Assembly: GCF_004346685.1 (NCBI RefSeq)
Contig: NZ_SMCO01000009.1
Location: 1 to 64,000 of the forward strand
Direction: 5' to 3'
Origin: Sulfurirhabdus autotrophica
Lineage (GTDB): Bacteria > Pseudomonadota > Gammaproteobacteria > Burkholderiales > SMCO01
Length of the DNA: 64,000 bases
In this document: positions 7,421 to 16,900 of the stretch, piece after piece
Position numbering within the stretch: the stretch's first letter is position 1
Layout: the number at the start of each line of letters is the position of its first letter
Notes under the pieces: model-generated
The model's database searches: none
Told to the model about the DNA's origin: nothing
The model's input: only the letters and a program-made list of their open reading frames with translations
Made by a program: the position numbers and the translations under genes

Positions 7421-8091
7421 TGACCACTGAAGTTCTCCCTCATTTGGAGATTACAACCGGTCTCTCGCCTTCAGCCAGTATTATATGGCTGCATGGCCTG
7501 GGGGCAGATGGTCATGATTTTGAATCTATTGTCGGTGAGTTATCGCTTCCGGATGATCTTTCAGTCCGGTTTATTTTACCCCATGCACCCAGCATGGCCG
7601 TTACGATTAATAACGGTTACGTCATGCCAGCATGGTACGACATTTTTCATCCAGACCTGACAACAAGTGAAGATGAAGCAGGTATTCGGCAAACCCAAAA
7701 AGCCATAGAAAAATTGATTCAGCGCGAAACAGATCGGGGAATATTCAGTGAACGCATCATACTGGCGGGGTTTTCCCAAGGGGGGGCCATTGCTCTTCAC
7801 ACTGGCTTGCGATATGCAGACAGATTGGCAGGCATCCTCGCTTTATCTACTTACATTCCGTTACAATCGACTTTTGCAAATGAGGCTAGCCGCACTAATG
7901 GGCATTTGCCTATTTTCATGGCACACGGAAGTGCGGACACTGTCATTCCTATCACGAAGGCAGTGGCATCAAAAAACTTACTATTGGAAAATCACTACAA
8001 TGTTGAGTGGCATGAATATGCAATGGCACATAGTTTATGTCAGGAAGAAGTCAGCGATATCAATGACTGGCTCATTAGCGTGTTAGGGTAA
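7420..8091 (+). CDS. Alpha/beta hydrolase, carboxylesterase/phospholipase family
   Basis: 223 residues, the normal length of the carboxylesterase 2 / acyl-protein-thioesterase-like family. An oxyanion-side IIWLHGLGADGHDFESI, nucleophile elbow GFSQGG, acid segment HGSADTVIP and a late MAHSL histidine complete the Ser-Asp-His triad. It is cytoplasmic and hydrolyses small esters; the natural substrate is unknown. The ATG overlaps the stop of the preceding PilZ-like gene by one base, indicating an operon. Confidence 0.88.
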   Translation: MTTEVLPHLEITTGLSPSASIIWLHGLGADGHDFESIVGELSLPDDLSVRFILPHAPSMAVTINNGYVMPAWYDIFHPDLTTSEDEAGIRQTQKAIEKLIQRETDRGIFSERIILAGFSQGGAIALHTGLRYADRLAGILALSTYIPLQSTFANEASRTNGHLPIFMAHGSADTVIPITKAVASKNLLLENHYNVEWHEYAMAHSLCQEEVSDINDWLISVLG

Positions 8092-8146
8092 AACCAGCAT
8101 TCAAGCGGGTTCTGCCTCAACATATCAAAGTAAAACCTGTTCAAAT

Positions 8147-9865
8147 TCAGCTGGTTTTCGCTTTGACTACTATAACAAATGCCACACGCAACCAGTCATC
8201 ACCTTTTTCAAGTACATCAGTTAACCGGATCATGTAGCGTTTTTTACCTGCTGCTAACTCAAGCACTCTATCAGGTGCATATTCAGAAGGGTCTACAACC
8301 AAACTATTCGGAAAATGATTTTCATCGTCTTTTGGCACGTAAACACCCGCAATAGGTAGCAACATATCCGCAGCATCAACACCATCCACCGCATAACCCG
8401 TTGAATAAAGCTGTTTCGCATGCAACGTGACGACGATTGGAAGCTTTACCAGCACTTCTATACCAACATACAATTGGCCAGCAGCTGGTTTTGACAAGCG
8501 TCTTACCACGCCGATTTGCCATTGTCCTGAACGCTCTGGTTTTAATCCAACCAGCTTATCCAGGCGGATCCAGTCATTCCCCATTACGTTTAAGGTAGCC
8601 CCATAGCCACCCTCGCTCTCATTTTCCATTACCCATCGCTCGTGATGTGCCACTTGCTGCTGGTCTAATGGGCTTCCGGCGGCACCCAATTTGGCTTGGG
8701 TGCGTTTAGTCACAAAACCGTAAAGCCGAACGTCTACCATTTCATCGTAGCTAAGCGCGCCCTTGTCAATATCTGTATCAGTCGGTTTCTTACTCAGCAA
8801 TGCAAGTTCGTTATCCACTCTTACCTGACCAAAGATATCTTCAACTTCATGTACGACTTCTATCATTTTAACGACTGTAGTACGTGCATGCAGTCGATTA
8901 ACTCGGGTTACTGTGGGTGCCCAATGCCGCATCAAGTCATCCAGGAATTCAAGGCAACCAGGCAATCTGCAAGCCTCTCCCAATCCTAGTCTGGCTGGCG
9001 CATCTCCTTTAAGAAGCTTCGTTTTGACACGCTCAATCCTGCAAACCAAATCATGCGTTCCCCAATAACGCTGCATATCGTTATTCTGCATTTTGCGTAT
9101 CCTTTTCCCACCCCTGTCTGTACTCAGGTCTACACAAAAAACATGCTGGGCAGGATCGTAGACTTTTTTCAGTGTCATGCTGGAGGACCATTCTTCCAGC
9201 CACATACTCACCATATCAATCTGCTTTGGAAACAAACTTCCGGTATTCAGATTGTTCAGCATCAGTGCCTGCACATACAGATCCGTGCAAGTTGCACTTT
9301 TTCCGGTGACGTCATATAGCTTGATTGGTTCGTGATCAAACTCTTCATATTCAGCAAAATGATACAGGTTATGTAACCGCTTCCACATCTTGGGCTCAAG
9401 CTGTTCATAACGGAAATAGTTCCACTTAAAAGTCATGCCAAAATAGTTAATTGCTCTGGCAGTAATTTTAGGAAGCAATGACTTGATCTTGCTGCCGGAT
9501 GGATTACCGACATAATCCATTATGAATGCGTGGTAACCGCGTGTAGTTTCCCAATAGTAAGCGTGAATTGAATTCCACAGACGACTTTCTATCACTCGGG
9601 ACATGCGCGGATTTTGCAAATATTGCTGGCACAGTGATTCTTGTAGCTCTACACCTTGCTCATCGAGCTGCATCAGCATTTGCAGACGATCTTTTGAAAA
9701 CGGATCAGTTTTATTATTTAGCTCAACGATGCACTGGGTGATTTTCTCGTGCGCAGTATACATATCACCCATCGGCAATTCGTTGTTAATCCAATTGGTG
9801 AGTGCTTTCAGGCTAGAAAGGGGGTCTGTCGTCTTATTCCGGCCGAAAGGTAAAAAATCAAACAT
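8147..9865 (-). CDS. PilZ-like C-terminal domain protein, paralogue 2 of 3
   Basis: 572 residues, co-linear with the paralogues. Shared landmarks are RLQMLMQLDEQ, a LPKITARAINY helix, WKRLHNLYHFAE, RYWGTHD, CRLPGCLE and a C-terminal RWVMENESEGGYGAT...LVGLKPE...GVVRRLSK...VGIEVL. NESEGG fits the PilZ [D/N]xSxxG motif. In the position where PilZ domains carry RxxxR it has only a degenerate KRTQAK after a YGFVTKRTQ segment. GGAG nine bases before the ATG supports the start. It converges with the esterase gene and lies head-to-tail behind paralogue 3. Confidence 0.6.
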   Translation of the reverse strand: MFDFLPFGRNKTTDPLSSLKALTNWINNELPMGDMYTAHEKITQCIVELNNKTDPFSKDRLQMLMQLDEQGVELQESLCQQYLQNPRMSRVIESRLWNSIHAYYWETTRGYHAFIMDYVGNPSGSKIKSLLPKITARAINYFGMTFKWNYFRYEQLEPKMWKRLHNLYHFAEYEEFDHEPIKLYDVTGKSATCTDLYVQALMLNNLNTGSLFPKQIDMVSMWLEEWSSSMTLKKVYDPAQHVFCVDLSTDRGGKRIRKMQNNDMQRYWGTHDLVCRIERVKTKLLKGDAPARLGLGEACRLPGCLEFLDDLMRHWAPTVTRVNRLHARTTVVKMIEVVHEVEDIFGQVRVDNELALLSKKPTDTDIDKGALSYDEMVDVRLYGFVTKRTQAKLGAAGSPLDQQQVAHHERWVMENESEGGYGATLNVMGNDWIRLDKLVGLKPERSGQWQIGVVRRLSKPAAGQLYVGIEVLVKLPIVVTLHAKQLYSTGYAVDGVDAADMLLPIAGVYVPKDDENHFPNSLVVDPSEYAPDRVLELAAGKKRYMIRLTDVLEKGDDWLRVAFVIVVKAKTS

Positions 9866-9910
9866 TCAATATAACTCCAGATTCTCACGGTTTTTGCGTG
9901 ATCACCTAAT

Positions 9911-9983
9911 TATCAAGATGCAATTACTAACGCAAAAATCATGCCATAACAAAAACATTGCATGAATTAAGCGCATCTTGATA
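9911..9983. repeat. Long-range inverted repeat upstream of paralogue 2
   Basis: TATCAAGATGC (9911-9921) is perfectly inverted as GCATCTTGATA (9973-9983), separated by 51 bases. It lies in the presumed promoter region of the minus-strand gene starting at 9865, so it may be a pair of operator half-sites or an RNA hairpin. Confidence 0.5.
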
Positions 9984-10034
9984 AAAAACGTGTGAAAACA
10001 TGGATTATAAAAGAAATTCCACTTTCAGCCTAAC

Positions 10035-10060
10035 ATTACATTAACATAAATTAATGTAAT
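10035..10060. repeat. Perfect 10-bp inverted repeat
   Basis: ATTACATTAA (10035-10044) and TTAATGTAAT (10051-10060) flank a six-base spacer. It is AT-only except for one pair per arm, has no T tract, and sits between paralogues 2 and 3, so an operator is more likely than a terminator. Confidence 0.4.
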
Positions 10061-10127
10061 TTCAACAAGAACATCGAAATTTCGACGATGCCATTAAATT
10101 ACCCCTAATTAGCAAATCACTCTTACT

Positions 10128-11810
10128 TTACGAAGCTATTTCTCTATAACTGATTCGCTGGTAATCCTGGCCTTCTTCAAGTAACTTATTGAGGGCAATA
10201 CGGCATGTTTCTTCCTGATTGATCATTTCGAAGCAATTTTCACCCACGAAACTCTGTGGCTCCATCAGCAAGGTGCTTTCATCAACACATTTATTATTTG
10301 CGCCCATGAAAATCGCATCGATGTGGGTACTGACAACCACATCGGTCACTTTCTCCCATACAGAAACATTATTAATGGACGGTTGCATACGTATAGAAGC
10401 AGGATTATGTCCCAAAACCTGTATACCCACATGGATTTTATGATCACTGTCGCGACTCAGCCGACGCACCGTACCAACCACCCATTCCTTCCCATCTTCA
10501 GGTTTAAGCGCAATTAACAGCCCGATTTTCACCCAATCCTCTCCGATAGAGGGTATCACAGCACCAAAGCCACATTCGCTAATGTTGACGGTCACCCAAC
10601 TTTCAGTATTACCTTCTTCTTTTACAGTGGCATTTTCCAGTGCGGTTGCCGCAATTCTCATTTGTTTGGTTTTATCTGTAACAAAGCCATAGAGTTTTAA
10701 ATCTACCCTTTCCTGATACAACACGTCTTTATCATCATCAATTCGCTTTGTCGTACCTTGAGTTGATATCGCAATTTTTCTGCGAATCTCCTTAAACCCA
10801 TGTACAACATTCAAACGGGTGACCACTTTGCTACGTGCTGTTTTACGTTGCGGCGGCGTTGGGGACCAGCATTGCTCCAATATATGAAACACTTCCTGCA
10901 AATCATCTTTTTTGAACTCGGATGCAAAATCAAGTGACTGTGGAATGACGCCCGCATCTATCTGATCCACAAAAATTTTCATATTTTGCGCAGCTTCATT
11001 AGAACTAAAGAATAGCATCACTGCATGTATAGGCGTGCCTTTTATTAACCGCGCCGGAGCTGTATGCGCAGAAATATCCATATAAAACATACTATTGACT
11101 TCAGGTTGTCCAGACATGGAAAATGAATTGATTAAATTCATAATTACCTTATCTGCAAGATGTATTTGAACAGGCAGTAATTTATCTGGTGTAGAAACGC
11201 TCAGCATAACTGCGCGCAACAATTCTTTAAACGCTGTAGTAGGTCCCGACTCATGCTGATAAGGGACCAATAAACCATGAAATAACGCATTAGACTCAGC
11301 AAAAAAATACAATTTTGACAAACCAGCCCAAATTTTTTCATCAATCGGCCTGTAGCGAATATAAAGTAACTTATTCTGTTCTGCATAGGCTCTCATGGTT
11401 CGAATAACCATCAAGGGCAGATGTTTTTCGATCAACAATGCATCTTCACCATTACCCTCATATAGAGAAATACAGTGCTCGTAAGCGGCAGCGAGATGTT
11501 TCCAGAACTCAAATAGTGCCATCCACAAACGGTTTTCTTGCGTTTTCTGCATGCGCGACAAATCTAGATACTGCTGGCTCAACTCTAATTGCAACGGCTG
11601 CGCTGTTTCATCCAGCAATTTCAGAATTTCAAACTGTTCTACAGGATTATAGCCATCCGTATTACGAACTGAATCTAGCCAGAATGACACTTCTTCCAAA
11701 GCTTTAAGTGAGCTTCCCAACGGCAAATCCAGAAGCAATTTTTTTGCGTCCTGAATATTACCCATCGGATGATCCGGGCCTTTTTTAAGCAGTTTTTTAA
11801 AACTGAACAT
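10128..11810 (-). CDS. PilZ-like C-terminal domain protein, paralogue 3 of 3
   Basis: 560 residues and the most divergent of the three. It keeps FEILKLLDET, QQYLDLSRMQ, LPLMVIRTMRAY and LSKLYFFAE in the helical half and NISECGFGAV, LLIALKPED and VGTVRRLSR...VGIQVL in the C-terminal half. NISECG fits [D/N]xSxxG. The central RYWG/CRLP region conserved in paralogues 1 and 2 is lost. It also has a YGFVTDKTKQMR segment before the PilZ-like part. AGG lies close upstream of the ATG. Function unknown. Confidence 0.6.
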   Translation of the reverse strand: MFSFKKLLKKGPDHPMGNIQDAKKLLLDLPLGSSLKALEEVSFWLDSVRNTDGYNPVEQFEILKLLDETAQPLQLELSQQYLDLSRMQKTQENRLWMALFEFWKHLAAAYEHCISLYEGNGEDALLIEKHLPLMVIRTMRAYAEQNKLLYIRYRPIDEKIWAGLSKLYFFAESNALFHGLLVPYQHESGPTTAFKELLRAVMLSVSTPDKLLPVQIHLADKVIMNLINSFSMSGQPEVNSMFYMDISAHTAPARLIKGTPIHAVMLFFSSNEAAQNMKIFVDQIDAGVIPQSLDFASEFKKDDLQEVFHILEQCWSPTPPQRKTARSKVVTRLNVVHGFKEIRRKIAISTQGTTKRIDDDKDVLYQERVDLKLYGFVTDKTKQMRIAATALENATVKEEGNTESWVTVNISECGFGAVIPSIGEDWVKIGLLIALKPEDGKEWVVGTVRRLSRDSDHKIHVGIQVLGHNPASIRMQPSINNVSVWEKVTDVVVSTHIDAIFMGANNKCVDESTLLMEPQSFVGENCFEMINQEETCRIALNKLLEEGQDYQRISYREIAS

Positions 11811-12289
11811 GAGTACCTTTATTCATTTTGCTCGACGGCAGTAACCAACCGCCTTCATGGAAAAAACTTCCTTAGATCGTTATCGGCAAAAAAATACAAA
11901 CATTTAATTTTACGAATAATAATGTAGCAGACCAACATGTTGATCATATGAAGTCGCACTGCGATTTCTTTATATACGGATGTATAATCAATACGTTAAC
12001 AAACAATAGGCTGCTATTTTATTGTGCCAATTTGAGGAAGACTCAACACATACCTCTCTTTGAGCAATAGACTATATCTTTGAAATGTAAAGATGAAACT
12101 AAAATTTTACTTCGAGCCAGTCAATTTTAGACGCAGTTTTATCTATAAAAATCCGGCACAAAGTGATTGAGAAAAAACTGATGCAAAGTGGTATGAAATT
12201 GAAAATACAATGAGAGTAAACGCTTTGAAGCACAAAGCATCATAGATATTGAAAATTACAATATCAAACAATGCTTAACCATATTCTGA
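11811..12289. other. Gene-free stretch
   Basis: About 480 AT-rich bases with no convincing frame, tRNA or mobile-element end. Small inverted repeats are present (for example GATATTG/CAATATC at 12245-12265) but none has terminator character. It must contain the promoter of paralogue 3. Confidence 0.4.
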
Positions 12290-12643
12290 TTATTGAGCAT
12301 TGTCCTTATTTTGCTCGGGCTTTTCTTCGATTAATATTGTCATTGTCTGGTCACCGAGTGAAAAAGCTTCTTTAATAGTGCCGATCACCCTGATCTTCTG
12401 ACCTTTATTTGGTAAAGCCTTCTCGCTCACAACGCCTATTTCACCTGTTCCATCATTCACCAGGAAATATTTCACAATAAACAAAGAAAAGGCACCGGTT
12501 ACCTCCCCTTCAATCGCTACTTTTTTATCAGCATACTCTCGTGGATTATCAATAATTGTTTTAATCTGCACTGTACGAGTACAGGCGATTAACAATAACA
12601 TTGTGAGGATAGCAACAGACCAGAATTTGAAACGACGCGCCAC
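12290..12643 (-). CDS. Small OB-fold lipoprotein
   Basis: 117 residues with a lipobox LLIAC (Cys21) after a hydrophobic signal. The mature part alternates short beta strands (VAIEGEVTGAFSL, YFLVNDGTGEIGVVS, QKIRVIGTIKEAF), the pattern of a small OB fold of the kind found in nucleic-acid-binding and tOB-type periplasmic proteins. Expected to be an outer-membrane or periplasm-facing lipoprotein; ligand unknown. It lies downstream of the CBS-domain gene on the same strand with a 76-base gap. Confidence 0.65.
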   Translation of the reverse strand: MARRFKFWSVAILTMLLLIACTRTVQIKTIIDNPREYADKKVAIEGEVTGAFSLFIVKYFLVNDGTGEIGVVSEKALPNKGQKIRVIGTIKEAFSLGDQTMTILIEEKPEQNKDNAQ

Positions 12644-12719
12644 TTTATAATCCTTTTAAAAATTTTCCTGCTTGGCTCAGACTTATTCTGAAACTCAGCA
12701 AAACGTACAGGTACTGTTT

Positions 12720-13163
12720 TTATTCAGGTTCAGGCCAATGTTTAATGTAGCGTTTAAGCAACTGGTTTTCAAAATTTGCTTCGGTCAAACAGGCTTTGGC
12801 TACATCATGAAAAGTAATGACCCCCAACAAATTCTCACCATCAATAACCGGTAAATGCCGTATATGATTTTCCGTCATGATTCCGCGTACGTAATCTACA
12901 GTATCTTCGGGACCCGCAATAATGAGTTCTTTGGTCATCAAATCCTGAACTTTAAACTTACCAAGGTCACAGGCATATTTATAAGAAGCACGTAATATAT
13001 CGCGCTCGGTTACTATACCAATCATTTTGCCATTACTGTCCAGCACTACCAATGAGCCGATGTTCCGATCTACCATCTGGTGTATTGCTTCCGTCACAGG
13101 GATTTCCGGACTGATACTAAATGTCTCTCCCCCCTTAATTGCCAGAATATCGCGGATTATCAT
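12720..13163 (-). CDS. CBS-domain pair protein
   Basis: 147 residues from the ATG at 13163, which is preceded by an almost perfect Shine-Dalgarno TAAGGAGGTGAC; an upstream in-frame start at 13232 is therefore rejected. Two CBS domains are visible: VTEAIHQMVDRNIGSLVVLD...GIVTERDILR and VDYVRGIMTENHIRHLPVID...GVITFHDVAK. Stand-alone CBS pairs bind adenine nucleotides and act as energy sensors or IMPDH-like regulatory modules. The partner protein is unknown. Confidence 0.9.
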   Translation of the reverse strand: MIIRDILAIKGGETFSISPEIPVTEAIHQMVDRNIGSLVVLDSNGKMIGIVTERDILRASYKYACDLGKFKVQDLMTKELIIAGPEDTVDYVRGIMTENHIRHLPVIDGENLLGVITFHDVAKACLTEANFENQLLKRYIKHWPEPE

Positions 13164-13390
13164 TGTCACCTCCTTAAGCATTGAAGACTGGATATAGCAA
13201 AAACCAATCCAGACGAAGCTATCTAAAAGCAATTAACAAATACATCCCGGAAAACGCATACAAATCTATCTGTTACTAACCATACTATCCCATGTTGACC
13301 TTGCTTGTCGATACAACTGACAGATGCAAAAATCCTTATTGAACAACAAAAAAATCAGGTTGATTCAATCGGCCGGTAATCAGGTAAAAT

Positions 13391-15262
13391 ATGTCTTTAT
13401 TCGCTCAACGACCTATGCCTTCCCCCTTAACTTCCGCACAACAAATACTCCACGCTACATTCGGCTACTCCACCTTTCGCGGAGAACAGCAGGCGATTGT
13501 AGAACATGTTGTATCAGGCGGCGACGCGTTGGTACTGATGCCGACAGGCGGAGGGAAATCACTATGCTACCAAATCCCCTCACTATTGCGGCCAGGCGTC
13601 GGCATTGTCGTTTCACCATTGATAGCGCTTATGCAAGATCAGGTAGATGCACTGAAACAGCTTGGCGTAAAGGCTGCTTTCCTTAACTCCAGTCTGGAGT
13701 TCGATGCTGCTAGGGAAGTTTTTACCCAACTGGTGCGTGGTGAATTGAATATCCTTTATGTCGCTCCGGAACGGCTCACGATGCCTAACTTTCTGGACAC
13801 ACTAGAGCAAGTAGCCTCCGGCCCGGGTTTAGCGCTCTTTGCTATTGATGAAGCTCATTGCGTATCTGAATGGGGCCATGATTTCCGCCGTGAATATCGC
13901 GCATTGTCCATTTTGCATGAACGCTTTCCATCAGTTCCCCGCATCGCATTAACTGCAACTGCCGATGCGCCCACCCGGCGAGATATTGTTGAGCGACTGG
14001 CGTTGGAACAAGCCCGTCAGTTCGTATCCAGCTTTGACCGTCCAAACATCCGTTATCGCGTTACGCAAAAAGATAATGCCCGCAAGCAGCTGCAAGTTTT
14101 TCTGGAAACTGAGCACGCCAATGACGCAGGCATCATCTATTGCCTGTCACGAAAAAAAGTAGAAGAAACTGCCGCTTGGCTAAAGGACCAAGGGTGGGAT
14201 GCCCTCCCCTACCACGCCGGTCTTGACCCAGCCACACGCAATACCAATCAGCGCAGGTTTCTGCGGGAAGAAGGCGTCATCATGGTCGCCACAGTCGCAT
14301 TCGGTATGGGCATAGACAAACCCAATGTGCGTTTTGTGGCCCATCTCGACTTGCCAAAAAGCATGGAAGGGTATTATCAGGAAACTGGCCGTGCAGGCCG
14401 TGACGGGCTGCCGGCAGATGCCTGGATGGCTTTCGGGCTGGGTGATGTAGTTTCTATGCGCCGCCTGCTGGACTCAGGCGATGCACCAGAAGAACGAAAG
14501 CGGTTGGAACGCCAGAAACTGGATGCTCTGCTAGGATACTGTGAAGCCACTGCTTGCCGTCACCAGACCATCTTGCGTTACTTCGGAGAAGAACACCCCG
14601 GCAACTGCGACCAGTGTGATAATTGCCTGGAACCCGTCGACACATGGGATGCCACCCAGGCAGCACAAATGGCCCTGTCCTGTGTATATCGGACAGGTCA
14701 GCGTTTTGGCGTCGGATATCTGATTGATGTACTACTTGGCAAAACCACACAACAGGTAGAAAGATTTCAACATCAGCAGCTGAGTACTTTCGGCATTGGC
14801 CAAGACCTTAGCCAGTCGCAATGGAGCAGCGTTTACCGCCAGCTTGTTGCAGGTGGTTTGCTGGAAGTGGATATGGAAGCATTTGGCGGGCTGCGCCTGA
14901 CAGAAACCGCACGCCCGGTACTCAAGGGAAAGCAGGAAATATGGCTAAGGCGTGACCCAGAACCCGCCAAACGTAAATCCAGCCGTGCCGAACGGGGATC
15001 TCAAGCCCGCGAAGCTTTAGCCAGCGCCAACGAAAACCCCTTATGGCTTGCCCTCAAAGAACGACGATTGGAGCTGGCCCGTGAACAGGGCGTGCCGCCT
15101 TACGTGATTTTTCACGATAGCACACTATTGGAAATACTGAATCGACGCCCTGAAAATCTCACTGAATTAGGAAAAATCAGCGGTATCGGCCAAGCCAAAC
15201 TCACTCGCTATGGTGATGCATTTTTAAAAGTGATCGAGGATGAAACAAATAACGCCATTTAG
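13391..15262 (+). CDS. recQ: ATP-dependent DNA helicase RecQ
   Basis: 623 residues, near the usual ~610. Walker [15 protein letters not shown] (about residues 51-64), the DEAH box [16 protein letters not shown], helicase motif [12 protein letters not shown], a zinc site with the CEATACRHQ...CDQCDNCL cysteines, a winged-helix RQC region, and a C-terminal HRDC domain ending in [13 protein letters not shown] are all present. RecQ unwinds DNA 3'-5' in recombination and replication-fork repair. AGG seven bases upstream supports the start. It is divergent from the CBS gene. Confidence 0.97.
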   Translation: MSLFAQRPMPSPLTSAQQILHATFGYSTFRGEQQAIVEHVVSGGDALVLMPTGGGKSLCYQIPSLLRPGVGIVVSPLIALMQDQVDALKQLGVKAAFLNSSLEFDAAREVFTQLVRGELNILYVAPERLTMPNFLDTLEQVASGPGLALFAIDEAHCVSEWGHDFRREYRALSILHERFPSVPRIALTATADAPTRRDIVERLALEQARQFVSSFDRPNIRYRVTQKDNARKQLQVFLETEHANDAGIIYCLSRKKVEETAAWLKDQGWDALPYHAGLDPATRNTNQRRFLREEGVIMVATVAFGMGIDKPNVRFVAHLDLPKSMEGYYQETGRAGRDGLPADAWMAFGLGDVVSMRRLLDSGDAPEERKRLERQKLDALLGYCEATACRHQTILRYFGEEHPGNCDQCDNCLEPVDTWDATQAAQMALSCVYRTGQRFGVGYLIDVLLGKTTQQVERFQHQQLSTFGIGQDLSQSQWSSVYRQLVAGGLLEVDMEAFGGLRLTETARPVLKGKQEIWLRRDPEPAKRKSSRAERGSQAREALASANENPLWLALKERRLELAREQGVPPYVIFHDSTLLEILNRRPENLTELGKISGIGQAKLTRYGDAFLKVIEDETNNAI

Positions 15263-15305
15263 TTCGCAAAGTAATGCTGTTTAGGGCAAACCTGACCAGC
15301 GCAAT

Positions 15306-15956
15306 TCAACTCTTATAACTTGATTCTCTTACAATCTTCCACTGATCATCAATACGCTGATATTCTAGGTGTTTGTGTAAACCGCTTTCTACAAATGTAT
15401 CATTCTTAAAATACTGCACCAACTCTACAATGGCAGAATCTCCCTTTGTAATAGCAGTAATGTCAGACAGTTTTATTTCAACCTTACCGTACTTAGCGAT
15501 ACGATTACGGCGTTGATTAACCCACTCAGCATGGGAAACATTTTGAGACGGCTGAAAATTTGGGGCATAAGCCGATACATAATTTTCCACATTTTTGCCT
15601 GACCATGCCTTGACCCACCCATCCACTGCTGCCAGCACTTCTTTCCGGTCACTGTCTGCTTTCTCTGATTTAATCGCAACAGTCTGTGATGATGTAGCAG
15701 GTACAGGCGTAACAACACTTGCTGGCGCAGCAACCATCTTCGCTTGCTGATCATTGAGAGGTACAGCTTTGGCAGGCTCAAGCACCACTTTCATTGTGAC
15801 TGCACCTAAAACAAAACCCACCGCTCCAACGGCTAACAATTTATGCCAAACTGGCTTCCCAACCTGCCCGTTAATTACCGGCTCAGCTTCGAACCACCGG
15901 GTTTTGCTATGTTGAGCGACTTGCGATTGGCGCATAGCACCTTCAATTATGCTCAT
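15306..15956 (-). CDS. Membrane-anchored NTF2-like (Cds6 C-terminal-type) protein
   Basis: 216 residues: a cytoplasmic N-terminal ~35 residues, one membrane span (LLAVGAVGFVLGAVTMKVV), an Ala/Val/Pro-rich linker, then a ~115-residue C-terminal domain beginning VLAAVDGWVKAWSGKNVENYVSAYAPNF and ending in HLEYQRIDDQWKIVRES. That is the NTF2/SnoaL-like fold seen at the C-terminus of Cds6-type L,D-transpeptidase proteins. There is no transpeptidase domain, so it is likely a ligand-binding or interaction module facing the periplasm. Start supported by AGGAAATCG upstream. It converges with recQ. Confidence 0.65.
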   Translation of the reverse strand: MSIIEGAMRQSQVAQHSKTRWFEAEPVINGQVGKPVWHKLLAVGAVGFVLGAVTMKVVLEPAKAVPLNDQQAKMVAAPASVVTPVPATSSQTVAIKSEKADSDRKEVLAAVDGWVKAWSGKNVENYVSAYAPNFQPSQNVSHAEWVNQRRNRIAKYGKVEIKLSDITAITKGDSAIVELVQYFKNDTFVESGLHKHLEYQRIDDQWKIVRESSYKS

Positions 15957-16198
15957 TACGATTTCCTGACCAATTTTACTGACAATTCCAGATTAAAAAT
16001 AACCGCCACCTTAAATTGACGAACCTTCAATGACATCACAGCAAATCAATTTTTTTCGAAGTGTCATTTTACTCAAAATGCCATTAGACTGGCTCGAATC
16101 TATTTATATACACTACGCCAAATAATGAGAATGCACACATTAGGTTATAACACACCCTCAGCAAGACAACTGGTTAAGAGCAATGCAACATCAACTAT

Positions 16199-16711
16199 CT
16201 ATATCGGCCAAGCAAGCTCACCGCAAAGATCAACATGCGTCAGATACAAACGCAGATCAAATTCAAATTGATGATATTCAGGCTCCATGTGAGTACACAG
16301 CTGATAAAAAGCCTTGTCATGATCTTTTTCCTTCAGATGCGCAAGTTCATGCACAGTGATCATGCGAAGAAACTCAAGGGGTACTGCCTTGAATAAAGTG
16401 GCAATACGAATTTCCCGATTAGTTTTGAGTTTATTGCCCTGCACACGAGAGGTTGTCGTGTGTAAACCAAGCGCGTGTTTGTCAACCTCAATCCGGTTAT
16501 CAAATACAACTTTATTGATTGGCGCACCGTTGCGCATAAAACGGTTTTTCAGCTCAGAAACATAATCGTACAAGGCTTTATCAGTACGAACATCGTGCAT
16601 GACGGGGTATTTTTTCAGCAGAATATTCCCCAACCGATCCTGTTGGAGGAGTTGCTGCACTTGGACTTTAACAGCTTCCGGATAGCCGGCAAGATACTTT
16701 AGAGTAGACAT
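16199..16711 (-). CDS. YgjP-type zinc metalloprotease (DUF45)
   Basis: 170 residues from ATG 16711; the frame can be extended to a TTG at 16738 but without better ribosome-binding sequence. The C-terminal half has MITVHELAHLKEKDHDKAFY, an HExxH zinc site with a third ligand in the KDHDKAF histidine, as in the YgjP/WLM/SprT-like gluzincins. The N-terminal half matches the YgjP beta-sheet region. Cytoplasmic; the physiological substrate is not known. A terminator separates it from hppA upstream. Confidence 0.8.
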   Translation of the reverse strand: MSTLKYLAGYPEAVKVQVQQLLQQDRLGNILLKKYPVMHDVRTDKALYDYVSELKNRFMRNGAPINKVVFDNRIEVDKHALGLHTTTSRVQGNKLKTNREIRIATLFKAVPLEFLRMITVHELAHLKEKDHDKAFYQLCTHMEPEYHQFEFDLRLYLTHVDLCGELAWPI

Positions 16712-16848
16712 CGGTTTATATTCAGTGCTTAAAGTCAAAAATCAGTTCTCATCAATTACCCCTTTATGCCTGAAGCAATGCGCAACATGTTACTCCACAT
16801 TAAATAAAAATCAGAAAAAGTACCTCACATGAAAATCAACCCAACGTA

Positions 16849-16879
16849 AAACAGGCACCCTAAGGTGCCTGTTTCGTTT
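16849..16879 (-). terminator. Terminator after hppA
   Basis: AAACAGGCACC (16849-16859) pairs perfectly with GGTGCCTGTTT (16864-16874) around CTAA. In the minus direction the hairpin ends in a run of T and lies about 30 bases after the hppA stop codon. It is nearly symmetric, so it may work in both directions. Confidence 0.85.
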
Positions 16880-16900
16880 TCACCCTCTGTAACTTAAAGC

